DNA of 64,000 nt from Bursaphelenchus xylophilus (Eukaryota; Nematoda; Chromadorea; Rhabditida; Aphelenchoididae). The stretch covers positions 496,001 to 560,000 of the forward strand of contig CAJFCV020000006.1 of the NCBI GenBank assembly GCA_904066235.2, given 5' to 3'. The notes under the pieces are model-generated. The model ran no database searches. It had not been told where the DNA came from and worked only from the letters and a program-made list of their open reading frames with translations. The position numbers were made by a program, and so were the translations under genes. Below are positions 49,547-62,019 of this stretch, piece by piece. Numbering within the stretch: the first letter of the stretch is position 1; each line of letters opens with the position of its first letter.

Positions 49547-50133
49547 TTTGTCCAAACGCGCCCAATACTTGCAACAACAACTGCACTTCTTCAAGCTCTA
49601 CCACTCACGATGCTGTTTATGAAGGCAAAAATCGATAACGCGTGGAAAATTTCAGCTTGCCAAAAAAAAGAAAACAATTTTCGTCCTGCGGATGAAGATC
49701 GCAGAAGTTTTTATGTCAATTTTTTATCAATCCGAATACGAAAGGTCAATCAGAAGCTGTGTTGGACAACGCAGTAAAATTTCTGTTTATGCATACCACT
49801 TCCAATCGAAGAGAGCAAAAAAGTGAAGGCTATTATGGGCGCAAGCTGCGGAGTTTTTGATGTTGCAGTCTGCGGCGACATTTTATACGATCAGTGCGTA
49901 TTTGTTGTTATTTCCATTTTGGGTGAGTGTTGAACATATAAGACAAATACCATGCGTATTTACGACGCAGAACCGCAAAGCGGTTCATTTAATTTCTGAT
50001 TACTCTATATTCAACAAGTTGGTTTGACATTCATATTGCAAAGAAAAGTTGGATTGATGAGATCAATGGTAAAATCGTATAGTACACGCGTCAGAACAAC
50101 CGGGAAAACAATGTTATCGAACTCAATGGGCTT
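49547..50133. other. spacer between slo-2 and the RS/zinc-finger gene
   Basis: Both genes read leftward, so this should hold the slo-2 3' UTR and the promoter of the downstream gene. No other feature seen. Confidence 0.5.
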
Positions 50134-53100
50134 TTACTGATCCATCGAAGAATTTCTATCATCTCCAGAGCGCGGGAATTCGCGGCTAGGCACCTTTTTC
50201 CTCAGGCCGACTCTCGGGTCGATCTTTTTGGTTTTAGTGCTTTCGGAGACTGGGGATCTAATCACGTAGACAATATCGCCTGCATGGAGCTCCAGATCAA
50301 ACGATGGGTTGATAATCACATATGAGATCTTCCGTCGGAAATCGAGGGTTTCTTCTGGAAAGGTGATGACTTATGTGTATATATAAAGTAGTATGAATAA
50401 CGTCAACAGCTAACTTCCACTTAAAAAAAAACCCACTGTATTGGGTAACGTTGAGTTGCAATGACTTCATTCGTTGTTTCACAAGATCCTGCACATTCCC
50501 TTTGTTATTTTCATTCAACAACGATTTATTTTCGTCCCTTTCTTCCTCTTCGAATTCCGCCTCATCCACTTCGATGGTGACGTTGTTTTGATGCTGGCTG
50601 ACGTCGATTGTCCGATAGATTCCGATTGGAATGTCGGCCACCGACGAGCACAACTTTTGAAAGAGACGGCCGTAGGTCTTGATCCACATGTCGTCTTCGG
50701 TTATTTCGATCTGAAGCAAAGTTTGAAGCCGAATTTGTCAATTTCTTGAAAGCCTAGCATTGCCAAACCCTGCTTACCGACGCCAGATACCCACTACCAG
50801 CGGACTGGTCGATGCCGAGTAGAATCTTGAGGAAGTCGCACAAATACGGTTTCAGGAACGCCTGGTACAACAGACGATCCAGCATGTGCGCGGAGAAGAC
50901 GCTGCCGCTCGCGAACGGAAGTCGGAACATAAAGGCCAGACTGGAACCACGTTTCTTCTCCTTTTTCTCGTATTTTGACTGCTGGAGGGCATACGGATCA
51001 TTGGCGTCGAATTCAACGAATCTCATGTTGGATTCGGAGACGAGTTCGGTTGTGATTTTGAGATTTGGAAACATCCTGAAAATGCTTGAAAAGTGCAGCA
51101 AACAGCTTACCTATGGATTTTCTGGACAGTAACGATCGTGCCACAATCAGCAAGTTGAACTTCCAGCTCAGTATTGGCTTGCTTAACCACGATAAAGTGC
51201 TCGGCATTGTTGACTCCGGCTCGCAGAAGATTGTCCAAACTGAAAATTATTTAGTGATTATGCAATTAACACTTGAAAAATAATTTCTTTAAAACTGACT
51301 TCGAAATTTTCCCCTGCATCCAGTAAATATCCGGGAAATGCGATATTACATCCAAAAATGCGTCGCTGGGCTTGGGATTGCTAAAAATTTTGGAATAATT
51401 TCAAATATACAGTGCCCAAACCCACCCGCCTTTACTGTTGTCAAGTTGGAGGAGCAGAATAATAGGCTTGAGATCGTGAACCGGCCGATAAAATGATCGT
51501 AATGGCAAGAGGAGGTTATAAAGTCCGGCAGTGGCCTTGTCCGCGGCAACAATAATCGGCTTATTGCGGAAGTTGTAGGAGGTAGCGGTGGTGTAGTCAA
51601 CGTGTTCACAAGGCTGGAATGAATTGAGTTATCCTTCATACTCATTAGTTCCTGTCCTACCTCATCCAGCCTCAGGCAACAATGGTTCTTTCTTTCCTTT
51701 AAAGTGTAGCACAACGTTGGATTGGAGCCAATGTAGGCGTTGACCGGCGGGTAGCTTTTGACAACCCTGGAATTAAAAATTTACGGTGGGCAGAAATAGC
51801 CGTAAAGCCGATAAGCTAAAAATTAAGCCGATATTTTCTTTTGGCAGAAAAATCTATTTTTTTACTCCGTAAGACTTACTCATCCGCTATGCAACTAATG
51901 CCTGGGCACAAAATACAGTCAGCGATATCATCATCCGAACTGAGCTCATAAGCACCGGTTACGGCGTCAATACTTGACGTCCTGTCAGCTGTCCGCTTAC
52001 TGTGTCGTTTCGCATCCTGTGAAGTTGTAAACGCTCGCTTTTTGAGCTTTGACAACCGACTTTTCCGTTTTTCATTTACACTTCCCGGCAGGTCCATGGC
52101 AAGGCTTCCTGAAGACATTTAGCAATGAGCCAGACTGTGGCTACAAGCCACCTCTAAAATCAGTTCTAACTCACCTAGATTGGCGATGTGCGCAGTGGTG
52201 TTATGTTTCTTTGTCAGCTTATGCAAATCTCGGATGCTCTCCTCATTCGTCAGCGCTATGTAATAAAATCGATCGCTGATCTGAACCACGTGTTGATGGC
52301 CGGGATTCAGCTGAATTCGACTGCCTTTCTCGCCCTTTTTCACTCCAACTAGACATATTCCGTAGGTTCTATGAGCATGGAACGACGTGTAAGCAAAGGT
52401 TTTCCCGACATAATCGAAGAAAAATTTGCTGTCTTTGACCAGAATATCGTAAATCTCATTTCCCGAGTGGAATCCGTATATACGATGCCATAGTTCGGAG
52501 GACTTTTGACCCTCTCTATGAAGTGGATATGCTTTTTTTTGATGACTTACTCTCCTTGCGAAGTGTGCATCAGCAGGGTAATAAAAGTAGAGATTCCCGG
52601 GCAAATGCAATTATTGGCCAGAAGTGAGAATTTGAATTCGTCTTCGCAAATTACCATATGAGCATGATCAATATGCAACTTGGCCTCTGTTCGGAATACT
52701 TGAACGTATTGTGGCACTTCTGGAGCATAATCCTTGACTGCCCAAGATCGAAGAATTGTTTGTTGGTCCTAAAACAAAATCTAATAAAATACGATAGTTC
52801 AAAGAAAAATGCGGTCGCCCTAGGGTGGACAATCTATAGAATAAAGATTTTTTTGGAAAAAAGCTGTTGGAGGTATGGGGAATTGAACCCCAGACTTCTC
52901 GCATGCGAAGCGAGCGCTCTACCCCTGAGCTATACCCCCACAGGCTTTTTATGTCTTCCGAATATATTTTGTCTTATTATCGAGGCACCATTAATCATAA
53001 ATACTGGAAACGGACGAGCTTTAAACCGCTTACAAAAGCCTTCTTACCGCGATCTTCTTGTCTTGGTTGTTCCTCGAGCTGAGGATGAAACAAGCTCTGG

Positions 53101-56100
53101 CTGCGACCATGTTGCAACGGGCAAGATCTTCGTCCTTCAATGCAGTGCCTCGGACAAAGAGGACTCGATCTGACCAGAGCGGAATTCGTAGGAGGTTCTT
53201 CATGCCAACGTCTAACTCGCAAGGTGATAGAAGGACGACCATAAATCCCTTAACATGACGGGGTATTAGATGAAATTCTTGGTCTTACCTGATGTTTTTT
53301 GTGGGCATAAAACTCATTCAAGAAGTCACTGACAAAGTCAGCATCAAGTGTAGGAATAGTAACAACAATATGTTTGCTGGTTGGGGAGAATCCCTTGGTT
53401 TTGTCGAACCCGGCTTTTTCCTTCTCGAGCCAGGTTTGAGTCAGCGCCTCGACCTAAAGAAATCGCAAAAGTATGCATATTCTCACACATGCCTGCAATT
53501 GCTAACTAAAATGACTTACTTTCTTCGGCAGCACACAAATACCAGCGATTATCAACAACATCACGTACAACCTGCTCAGGGTGGTATCTGGCTTCACATC
53601 GCCATAGCCGACAGTTGAGAACGAAACCACGACAAAGTAGAAAGAGGTAAAGAGATCGTATTTGGACGATCCTCCCCGCTGCAACGCCTCCATTCCGCAA
53701 GCGCCAGTCAGCATTAAACAGATCAACGTCGAAACCAAGGCCTGTATCTCCCTGTTCAGGACTTTCATATCGTACTTGACGGAGGATCGGTAGTAATCGT
53801 GAATCATATCCTGCAAGATTCCGTCCGCAATCCAACAATTCAGGTAGATTGGCAGATTCAGGTATCGTAAATCGACAAACGAAATCTGAAGCGAAAAAAC
53901 TGTCTTTCAACGGATCTTATGGCTTACCGAAATAATTAATGGGACTCCCGTTAGGAGTTCAAGCAAGAAATGACTGTAGGTGAACAAACGGATTATACTG
54001 CCCTGTAAAAAACGTTTAATTATCAACAAATCTGCCGGCCGAAGGTTCAAAACCGTGAGTTACTTTGTAGGTGACAAAGAATATTGTCATTGTCAGCGTA
54101 ATTGATATCAATGCCACGATGACTTGGGCGGCCCAAATCGGTTCGGCCCGGTTAGTCCAGATCAGGTAGTTATATTCCGACGGAATAAATGATATGTTGC
54201 TGACTTGTTCCGGCATCTTACTACTATTCCAGACGACTTGAATGCAATATAAGATACAGGACATGACTTTGACGGTGAAATTTAGTGCTCGAATACCGAA
54301 ACCTTAAACGGAAATTTTCAGTTATTCTGCCCTAATTCATGTTGTACAAAAAACAGTGTGCACTTACTCCAACGATGATTTTCGAGGAAATACTGTTGCA
54401 ATTTGCTTTTGAAATCCTGATCTCCACCATATTGCATTTGCGCGCTGAAATGGAGCATTTTTTAGAGCGAACGGCATAAAATGCCTTAGGGTTTTAAATG
54501 CGTCTCTTTCTGGATATCTCCGGAGATTTACTGGGATTGTCCCAAACAAAAAAAAATAGAAAAGGAACCAACACATCTATTTCCTCATCTTCTTCCGGAA
54601 CCCGCATTTTTTTGGCAGTCGATAAATCTCTTGTTAAATGACCATTCCAGATGATTTATCGGCTTTCCTTGGAGTTTTAAGCTGTAATTTGTTTGCTTAT
54701 ATGGTAATTTATAAAAGTGATACTCGCGAAAGAACAAGATTGTTTTATTGGCGCAGTAATGGACTTCAAATTTTACAACTTTGCATAAATGAAATCTCCC
54801 TTTGGAAACAGCCCAATTTTTGAATTCGCTTTGCTCGTCATCATCCGTTTAGACGATTTTTTTACGACCAAGGATCACTAGAAAGTAGCAGGCAGTCGGG
54901 AAAATAATGTGGATTTGTCGCTACACCAAGTCTCCAGCCCCGGCTAGCCGTCGCAAATCGTTGACGGGCGACTTCAAAGCACGTCGAATCCACATTATTT
55001 TCCCGAAATGATATAGCCAAAACATACAATCTGAACCTTGACGGTGGTTTGCTTAAGGAACAAAAAATTATAAAAAATTCCAAAATTTTTGTCTGGATGA
55101 CAAGCAGTAAACAATGTTCAGTGGACGGAAATGCCATTTTCGCTCCCCATGAAGCAGAACATTTTTGAAAAGAGCACGCTGAAGGGTTTTCATGACTAAA
55201 TTTGCCGTCTAGGTTTTCGAAAATCCAATTAACTTACAAGTGGCTGGCGGCTTTTATGCAATAAATAAATTACAAAAGGTGATGGTAAAAGCTGAAAAAA
55301 GTCACATAACTATAAATCCCTGAGCTTTGGGCCACATCTGAGCTTAAATTTGTCTTATTCAAGAGACAACTTATGAGCCCCCTTTTAGGCTTTTCCATCC
55401 GTTTCTTTTTTTGTTTTGTTCCTTTCCAGAATATATTACAATTTAATGAAGAATGGCGTTTCGCTTCCGGAAAAAACATTCCTTTTGCATTGAATTTGGC
55501 AAAAAAATAAAAAAAAATAAATTTTTTTTGTTGGATAAAAGCCATGACAACTCAGATGACCAATATACATACAATATTGTAGAAACGATTTTTAAAAATT
55601 TTAAATCTAACAATCAGTCAAAAAATTAAAAGTTGTCACTTATATTATAGATAGACGTCCTATAATATAGACGTCGTTCTCTCAACGAACTGTGGTAACC
55701 TCAAAAAAATCTTTGGGCCCTTTTCTAGTCTGCACTTTGGCGCGGTCCGAGAGCCATGTCTATTCTACAGCGTAAGGAAAATAATGAGCACTCTGTCGCA
55801 GCAAGAATCGCGTCGAAGCTGTGTTGCGGCAAACTCAAATTGCTTTTCACTTCAGTCACGCGATTGGCTCAGCGACATTACGCTCATTATTTAACCGAGA
55901 GACTGATAAGCTAACCAATTTAAGTGCAAATTATTCTCACCTATCACAGACCGGAAAGTCTAATGACGTTCCTATTGAAATCGAGGTGTTAATGGTTAAC
56001 AAACTCTCCCTACGAACATTGGCGTTCAGTGCGTTCAGGTCCATTGTAGCAAAATTTAGTTTAGCTGCGACACAATTAGAATATGTATAGCGTGTGGACA

Positions 56101-58376
56101 GAGCCGAAATTAATTTGGTTATGAGGGTTTTCCTCTGCTATTATAAAGCCGGTTTCCACGGCTTTAGTGTTTGCTCTGGAGAGGCTAATCTCACCATTTC
56201 TCATGGTGCACATTTCACCGTTCGTAGTCGTAATTTTGTTTGTGACCAATAAGAAAAAATACATTTGATGAATGTTAAAAGACGATTTCTGAGTCAGTGC
56301 ATCAGCCGTCTGTTAGGGGTGGACATAGGAAAAAATCGATTTTGAGTTTTTTGCACTAAAATGGCTGTTGGAAGGTGCTAAGCAAAAGCGAACAATATTT
56401 TTCCCCAAAACCTTCATCAAGGTATATTTTTTTACAATTTACTGTTTTAGAAGTAATGGCCTCTAGCTGTCGTACCTTACCTTACTGGGCGATGATTCGA
56501 CGGTTACTGAAGTTTTTGACCCTTGCGATGACGACGGAATCATTATTTTTCCGATTTTCCTACTGTAACATACCGTAATACCGTATCGGCCGCTAAAAAA
56601 CGGCCGTAGAATCTTTCTTTCTGGAAATTTCACAGGTGATTTTACGATTTTTGGAATCAGCATAAAATTCTGCTCTAGAGGCAATCAAAAAAAGTTCAAA
56701 AAAAGCTGCGACAAATTTCGTGGTATAGTGGTTAGTGGTCGGGACTACCAATCCAGCGACCCGGGTTCGAGTCCGGCCGGGTGCGAATATCGAAAAGAAG
56801 TCCGAAATTAAATTTATTGTGATTCAGAGGTTTGTATATTTTGCCATGAGCAATTATCAATGTCAATGGTAGCTGGATTCGAGGCTAAAACGGGGTTTAT
56901 ATAATTTTAGAGGCTCAATACGTGAAAAAATAAAAGTGCTTCAAACCGGCTGAAATTGATAATACTTATTCTAAGGGCTATTCTAAGACACTCTCTCGTT
57001 AACTTTTTTTTGGTAGCTTACTGTTCCATGCACTACAGTAAGATAAAGATTTTGTACTTAAGCGGGATTTTCTTCAAAATTGTTGCATCCAGTCTCGAGT
57101 TTTTTTGACTAGCTCGTTCAAACAGCAACGAAGGTCCACTATAGGTACACAAAATAAATTTCCGCTTCATTTCCAGTGTGTCATTATATCATCGCTATCT
57201 GACAAAACTGCGTGAAATAACTCTGTTGTTTCAAACTGTGCGGCCATAAAAAATTTTTGTATGCAAACCAACTCGTTATTAACCATCTCTCTCAATATGG
57301 TTAAAGTCCGAGCTGTCTACGCCCCGTGGTATGCAAAAAGTAAAATTGGATTTCATGTCACAGTAATCCATGTTACAGTAAGTTACAAAAAAAAGTTAAC
57401 GAGAAAGTGTTTTAGAGTAGCCCTTAGAATAAGTATTATCAATTTCAACCGGTTTGAAGCACTTTTATTTTTTCACGTATTGAGCCTCTAAAATTATATA
57501 AACCCCGTTTTAGCCTCGAATCCAGCTACCATTGACATTGATAATTGCTCATGGCAAAATATACAAACCTCTGAATCACAATAAATTTAATTTCGGACTT
57601 CTTTTCGATATTCGCACCCGGCCGGACTCGAACCCGGGTCGCTGGATTGGTAGTCCCGACCACTAACCACTATACCACGAAATTTGTCGCAGCTTTTTTG
57701 AACTTTTTTGATTGCCTCTAGAGCAGAATTTTATGCTGATTCCAAAAATCGTAAAATCGCCTGTGAAATTTTCAGAAAGAAAGATTCTACGGCCGTTTTT
57801 TAGCGGCCGATACGGTATTACGGTATGTTACAGTAGGAAAATCGGAAAAATAATGATTCCGTCGTCATCGCAAGGGTCAAAAACTTCAGTAACCGTCAAA
57901 TCATCGCCCAGTAAGGTAAGGTACGACAGCTAGAGGCTATTACTTCTAAAACAGTAAATTGTAAAAAAATATACCTTGATGAAAGTTTTGGGAAAAAATA
58001 CTGTTCGCTTTTGCTTAGCACCTTCCAACAGCCATTTTAGTGCAAAAAACTCAAAATCGATTTTTTCCTATGTCCACGGCTGACGCACTGACTCAGAAAT
58101 CGTCTTTTAAGTGTGTTCAACCCCAGTCTCTACTTACTTGAATTCCGCGCGCTGTGCTTGAAGCTCCATGATCTGCTGCATCGTGCTGGAGTTTTTGTGA
58201 TGCTGGACATTCATATCTGAAGGAATGGTATTAGCTTATCAGGTTAACCACCAAAAACTGCGGTAAGTCGACAGGAAACAAGCCCATGAAAGTGCTGGAT
58301 TACCGATTTGTTTGGAAGCTTCCGGCTCTTCAACAATATCATCATCAATATACAAAGGATTTTCAAACTCGATCAT
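50134..58376 (-). CDS. slo-2: SLO-2 potassium channel (KCNT/Slack type)
   Basis: High-conductance K+ channel gated by cytosolic ions. Eighteen exons: 58376-58304, 58216-58138, 54444-54368, 54302-54064, 54002-53928, 53885-53520, 53453-53289, 53248-53048, 52768-52551, 52515-52175, 52108-51880, 51766-51661, 51613-51426, 51380-51300, 51239-51111, 51075-50778, 50710-50437, 50354-50134; 1119 residues. The membrane part has the pore TVGYGD at about residue 272. Two RCK domains follow, with the Slack-type motifs [59 protein letters not shown] and [32 protein letters not shown] lies near the end. There is no S0/calcium-bowl arrangement, so it is SLO-2 not SLO-1. The 3.7-kb intron after exon 2 is full of repeats, and another intron carries a tRNA gene. 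Confidence 0.95.
52868..52939 (-). tRNA. tRNA-Ala (anticodon CGC)
   Basis: A 72-nt cloverleaf. The acceptor stem GGGGGTA/TACCTCC pairs fully with one G-T. D-arm TAGCTCAGGGGTAGAGC, anticodon stem CTCGC/GCGAG with loop TTCGCAT, T-arm with GGTTCAATTCC and discriminator A are all present. It lies inside a slo-2 intron (52769-53047) on the same strand. It has its own A and B boxes, so it should be transcribed by Pol III. Confidence 0.96.
54895..55005. mobile_element. 111-bp miniature inverted-repeat element
   Basis: A perfect 20-bp terminal inverted repeat, TCGGGAAAATAATGTGGATT at 54895-54914 and its complement at 54986-55005, encloses 71 bp, within a slo-2 intron. A target duplication is not evident. 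Confidence 0.75.
55778..55892. repeat. small inverted repeat related in layout to the 54895 element
   Basis: AAATAATGAGC at 55778-55788 pairs with 55882-55892. The length (115 bp) and the GGAAAATAATG start resemble the 54895 element, so it may be a diverged family member. Confidence 0.4.
56717..56787 (+). pseudogene. tRNA-like sequence in left arm of the palindrome
   Basis: A-box-like TGGTATAGTGGTTAGTGG and a consensus B-box GGGTTCGAGTCC lie at tRNA spacing. The ends TTCG/CGAA pair and the anticodon-loop equivalent is CTACCAA (ACC). T-stem and anticodon-stem mismatches argue against a working tRNA. It could still recruit Pol III. Confidence 0.5.
57611..57681 (-). pseudogene. tRNA-like sequence in right arm of the palindrome
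   Basis: Exact inverted copy of the 56717-56787 sequence, while the surrounding arms have diverged slightly. Confidence 0.5.
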
Positions 58377-59439
58377 TCTTAGACTATGTATTACTAAAGA
58401 GTTAGGTCCCAAGAAGATGAATGCCCTACAAGAGGGCGTTCAAAGATGCCCATTTTATACCGTCATCATCCTTTTCTTCAAAATGCGATTAGCCAAAAAT
58501 AAGGAGTTCCGGGAAATTGCGGTATTGTTTTCAAAATGGTCAATTATACATTAGGCTAAAAGAAGCCATTTGATGTATTTAAAAGTCAGCCGGAGTAAAA
58601 CTTCGTTAAATTTTCCCAAAGATCACATGAGAAGCGGGTTTATGATGGCCACCTGCTTGCATAAAATAAAGAACAAGAAGTTGGAACTAATGGATTGCTG
58701 GGATCAACACGAGCTTTAGGTCATTATGAGCTATGAGTCATAAATAATAGCTAATTATCCGAGAAGTATCAAAAGTCTGGCAAAATGCTTTCCTCTACAA
58801 GTGAAAAAAATTGTTTTGAAGGGCGTTTTTTGTGAGGGAAAGGGCGCGTTTCTGAAATCGGTGTTTTTTCACTTGGAGAGGGAAGCATTTTGCCACATTT
58901 TTGATACTTCCCGAATGCAAAATGGTACGTTTTTTGCCACTGAATCAGGTACCCCACTGTGTTGACTGCCCGCAAGTGTTACGACGCGATTGCCATGTCT
59001 GACGATTATCATAGCCTGTGAAAAAATAAGGCATCTAAACTTGAAGGCTTTTCGTTCAGATGAAAATGAAATTCTTATTGGTCTTAAGAGAAAAGAAAGG
59101 GCTTCAATGGGCCGAATAATGAACCATGCATACTGCTGACATGCTGGATCTTTGGAGAAATTAAAAGGACTTTAAATGGATAGAAAGGCAGAAGACTGAA
59201 GAAGAATCGCTCAATGGGAGGCGCATTTTGAGATAACTTGATTATAAACATGTATTGTTGAACTTGGATTAAACGCTTTATTAAAAAATAAGTGCGCCAA
59301 TAGCGAGAACCGTCTGTAACAAGCAATTTTAGTGGTCCTATATAAACCAATCACGTGAAAATGAACCTCAGTACAACACACCTTCTCCAGTGAGTCGGTT
59401 GTGATTTCTTTTCTGCGTTTTAATCAAAAATAAACTTAC

Positions 59440-59470
59440 TTCTGGAATATGCAACTTTAAAGGACTCCAT
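59440..59470 (-). other. slo-2: possible alternative first exon of slo-2
   Basis: ATG at 59470 begins a 10-codon piece (MESFKVAYSR) ending in a strong donor A|GTAAGT. Its phase (1) is the same as that of the first exon at 58376-58304, so it can splice to the acceptor at 58216. No transcript evidence is available. Confidence 0.35.
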
Positions 59471-60345
59471 TGCCCGACGTCTCCAAATAACAATGGAAAA
59501 CTCCAAAGAATAGCCCAGAAATGGTCAAAGATGTCAAACGAGCGGGTTTACAAATATAAATCTTCCGGTGTGTTTCCTGTCGTGTCAATGTCGAAATTCG
59601 TCGGACAAATGTGTCCCATACTAGAACTTGAAACGGCTAAAAATAAATTACATCTTACAATTACGGAAAATTTTGACTGGCACTTTGCACTCAGCCAAAA
59701 AGGAAATTGGTTCATACGTGAAGTTTCACAGGTGATGCAAACCAAACAAGTAAATTTTAAATTTCTTTAAAGCCATGAGAATAGGTCTGGACCGTTGCAA
59801 TTTATCTCTAATGCCCAAAAACATCCCAAATTCCGTTCTTTTATTTTTTTACATATATGTAAAACACCACAAATCTGTACATAATGCCACCCGGATTTGC
59901 CCGAATAGAAATGCATTATAATGCAGGTTTCAGAGACTTCATCCGAATGGGACCCAAAAATTCAACTCCTTAACCTTTTAGCGAAATGAAATTCAGGCCA
60001 GCAATATCACATGTGCATTACATTTGAAAGAGGGGGCACAGGTGTAACTGAGTCTCTCAATATCACTAATTTAAACTCAAAAAAAGGGAGAATACTTAGG
60101 GGCAAGACTGGACTCTTTTATCCGTTTATTATGCTCTGCATAGAGACAGGAGTTCGGGTCGAATAAATTTGCAGTAAAAGTGCGAATAATGGCATATAAT
60201 GCATAAGGAATTGTCAGAATTGTGAAATTGATAAGTCATAATAATGGGTAAATATAAAGGTCAAGAGGAACAAAAATGAAAAACAACAAAAATTTCATGG
60301 CTTCTCATGCATCTTATTACCCACATATGAATTTCTTAAAATTTT

Positions 60346-60595
60346 AGCTCGCTCTTCGCAGGGGCGGCCGAGAAATTCAACGACTTTCCCCCGCTTAGTC
60401 ACGAACTGCGGAGAGAGGCCAGAGAAAAAATATTACTTGGCCATATCTTAGCCACCGTTATACAGAAGGCTCTATTTTTTGTATGATAAAAAATATCGTA
60501 CTTTCCAATAGAAATAAGGCTAAATTTTGTATGTTTAAACTTGCGAAAAGGCGATAAATTCTGGCCAACTTTCAGAACCATACTTACTCGTGATA
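60346..60595. repeat. diverged relative of the 449-bp transposon
   Basis: Blocks such as TTTTAGCTCGC, GGCCGAGA, GGCCAGAGA and TTGGCCATA occur in the same order and spacing as in 62020-62468. The terminal inverted repeats are not recognisable. Confidence 0.45.
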
Positions 60596-61158
60596 CCACA
60601 GAGCAAACGTTTCGAATATGCCTTACAATTAGAGAAAAACAAGCTCACTGTGCACCAAGATTTTCCACTTTCAAAATTGCTTCAGTAAAATCCATCAGAG
60701 TCCAAAATCTTCACCTGTAACTAAACAGCAGCCCCGTATCCACGGAGTGCTCTTTCCCATAACTTGCAAATAACATGTTTCACGGGTGCACATTACCCCG
60801 TCTCTCCACGAGATAATTCAAGATAATTTGAATGGACAAGAGATACGTGAAACATGAGTAATTCCAAGGTTTATTTTGGCTGGCAAGGACAGAGAACACT
60901 GCTCGAGTCCACAAGGAAGAGCTCACAACTCGTTGCATATGACCATTCGTTTGGAAGTTGAATGTTTGATCATATATAAATTTAATAATTCGTGTCGAAA
61001 TCATCACATTTTTTTGAAATTCTTCCTGACTGAATTTAATTCTGGCAATTTTTTGCATTAATAATTTCACAACTTTTGTGCAAAGACATGGACAAGTCAG
61101 TAATTTATTTCTCCAAAAATGGGCAAATTAATGGCTGATGCTGTTTTTGATCTTCCGG

Positions 61159-61975
61159 TTATGACTTGAGGCTTGGCAATTGGTCTTGAGCCGGATTCGT
61201 CTTCCTGTTTCCGCTGGATCTCTTACGTCCGCCCCTGTTGTCTGGAGTTTTGGGGGCATTTGGGGCATTTACACTGAAAATTAAACAATAAACCCAAAAA
61301 ATGAAATGGTCGGTAAAAATCCGGGTAAAAGTTCCGTATTTTGGCCACAACTTATAACTTTGCGGAAACTGGTCGGAAATGGCCCAAATTTAGCGTGCAG
61401 ACTCAATTCATCGTTGTCAATGCCCGGACAGTGAATTTAGTTAGTGAAGTACCTTCTTTTTTCAGTACCACCTTACCCTTCAAAAACGGCTGCAGCCTGT
61501 GATTTTACATTTTATACGGTGAAACATGTCCGGAACTAAACTTATTGACTCCGTATGGAACTAAATGAGTCGTCACAGCCTTCGTAGGTACCCTTAAAAC
61601 TATAGAGCTATTATTGTAATTCAGTGCCAGCTAGGTCGAAGCGTTTTTCCTAACTTTAGTGCCCAGGCTTGGGCGCAGTTCGCGGAGTACCTTTGTTATG
61701 GCCAAAATAAGGAACTTTTTCCAAAATCCGAAAAGATCGTACCTCTCTCTGACCTTCTTTTTGAGAATTTTGGTGCCACTCTCTTGATTCACTTTTTCAT
61801 ATTCCACCGACCCCGTCTCATTCTTGTCTTGAACATTTCCCGAGCTCTTTGCCTCCCGATTCTCCAGAGCCCTTTGTTTCCACCAATCCCGGGTCCTTTT
61901 GACGCCAGCGGCCGCCACCGAGAACCAGAAACCCGTCAACGCCAGATTCCAGAACAAAATCAACAAAACGGCCAT
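61159..61975 (-). CDS. small single-pass membrane protein, function unknown
   Basis: Not recognised. Two exons, 61975-61743 and 61273-61159, join in phase 2 to give 115 residues. A hydrophobic stretch begins right after the Met (VLLILFWNLALTGFWFSVAAAGV), then come a basic WWKQR segment, a Glu/Asn/Ser-rich middle, a Lys-rich KKKVRE region and a Pro/Arg-rich tail (GGRKRSSGNRKTNP). It is probably a signal anchor or signal peptide with a charged domain. The ATG is two bases after a cttccag acceptor, fitting trans-splicing. The first donor is GTACGA, which is weaker than its neighbours. Confidence 0.6.
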
Positions 61976-62019
61976 AGCTGGAAGGGAATGTTAGTTTTGT
62001 CATCAAAATTATGAACTAA

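Larger units (their letters stand above)
56279..58106. mobile_element. 1.83-kb palindromic TTAA-flanked element
   Basis: Two arms of about 750 bp, 56279-57032 and about 57368-58106, are inverted copies with a few percent divergence. They enclose a unique centre of about 335 bp. The ends AAGACGATTTCTGAGTCAGT are flanked on both sides by TTAA (56275-56278 and 58107-58110), the target duplication of piggyBac/Kolobok-type elements and of the PALTTAA palindromes of C. elegans. Each arm contains a 71-nt tRNA-like sequence. It has no transposase and sits within the second slo-2 intron. Confidence 0.85.
58377..61158. other. upstream region of slo-2
   Basis: It holds the presumed slo-2 promoter, a possible alternative first exon at 59440-59470 and a diverged repeat at 60346-60595. 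Otherwise AT-rich, without supported genes. Confidence 0.45.

Noticed and set aside
56463..57933. Two nearly identical 73-codon frames on opposite strands
   Set aside because: They are the two arms of the palindromic element, not genes.
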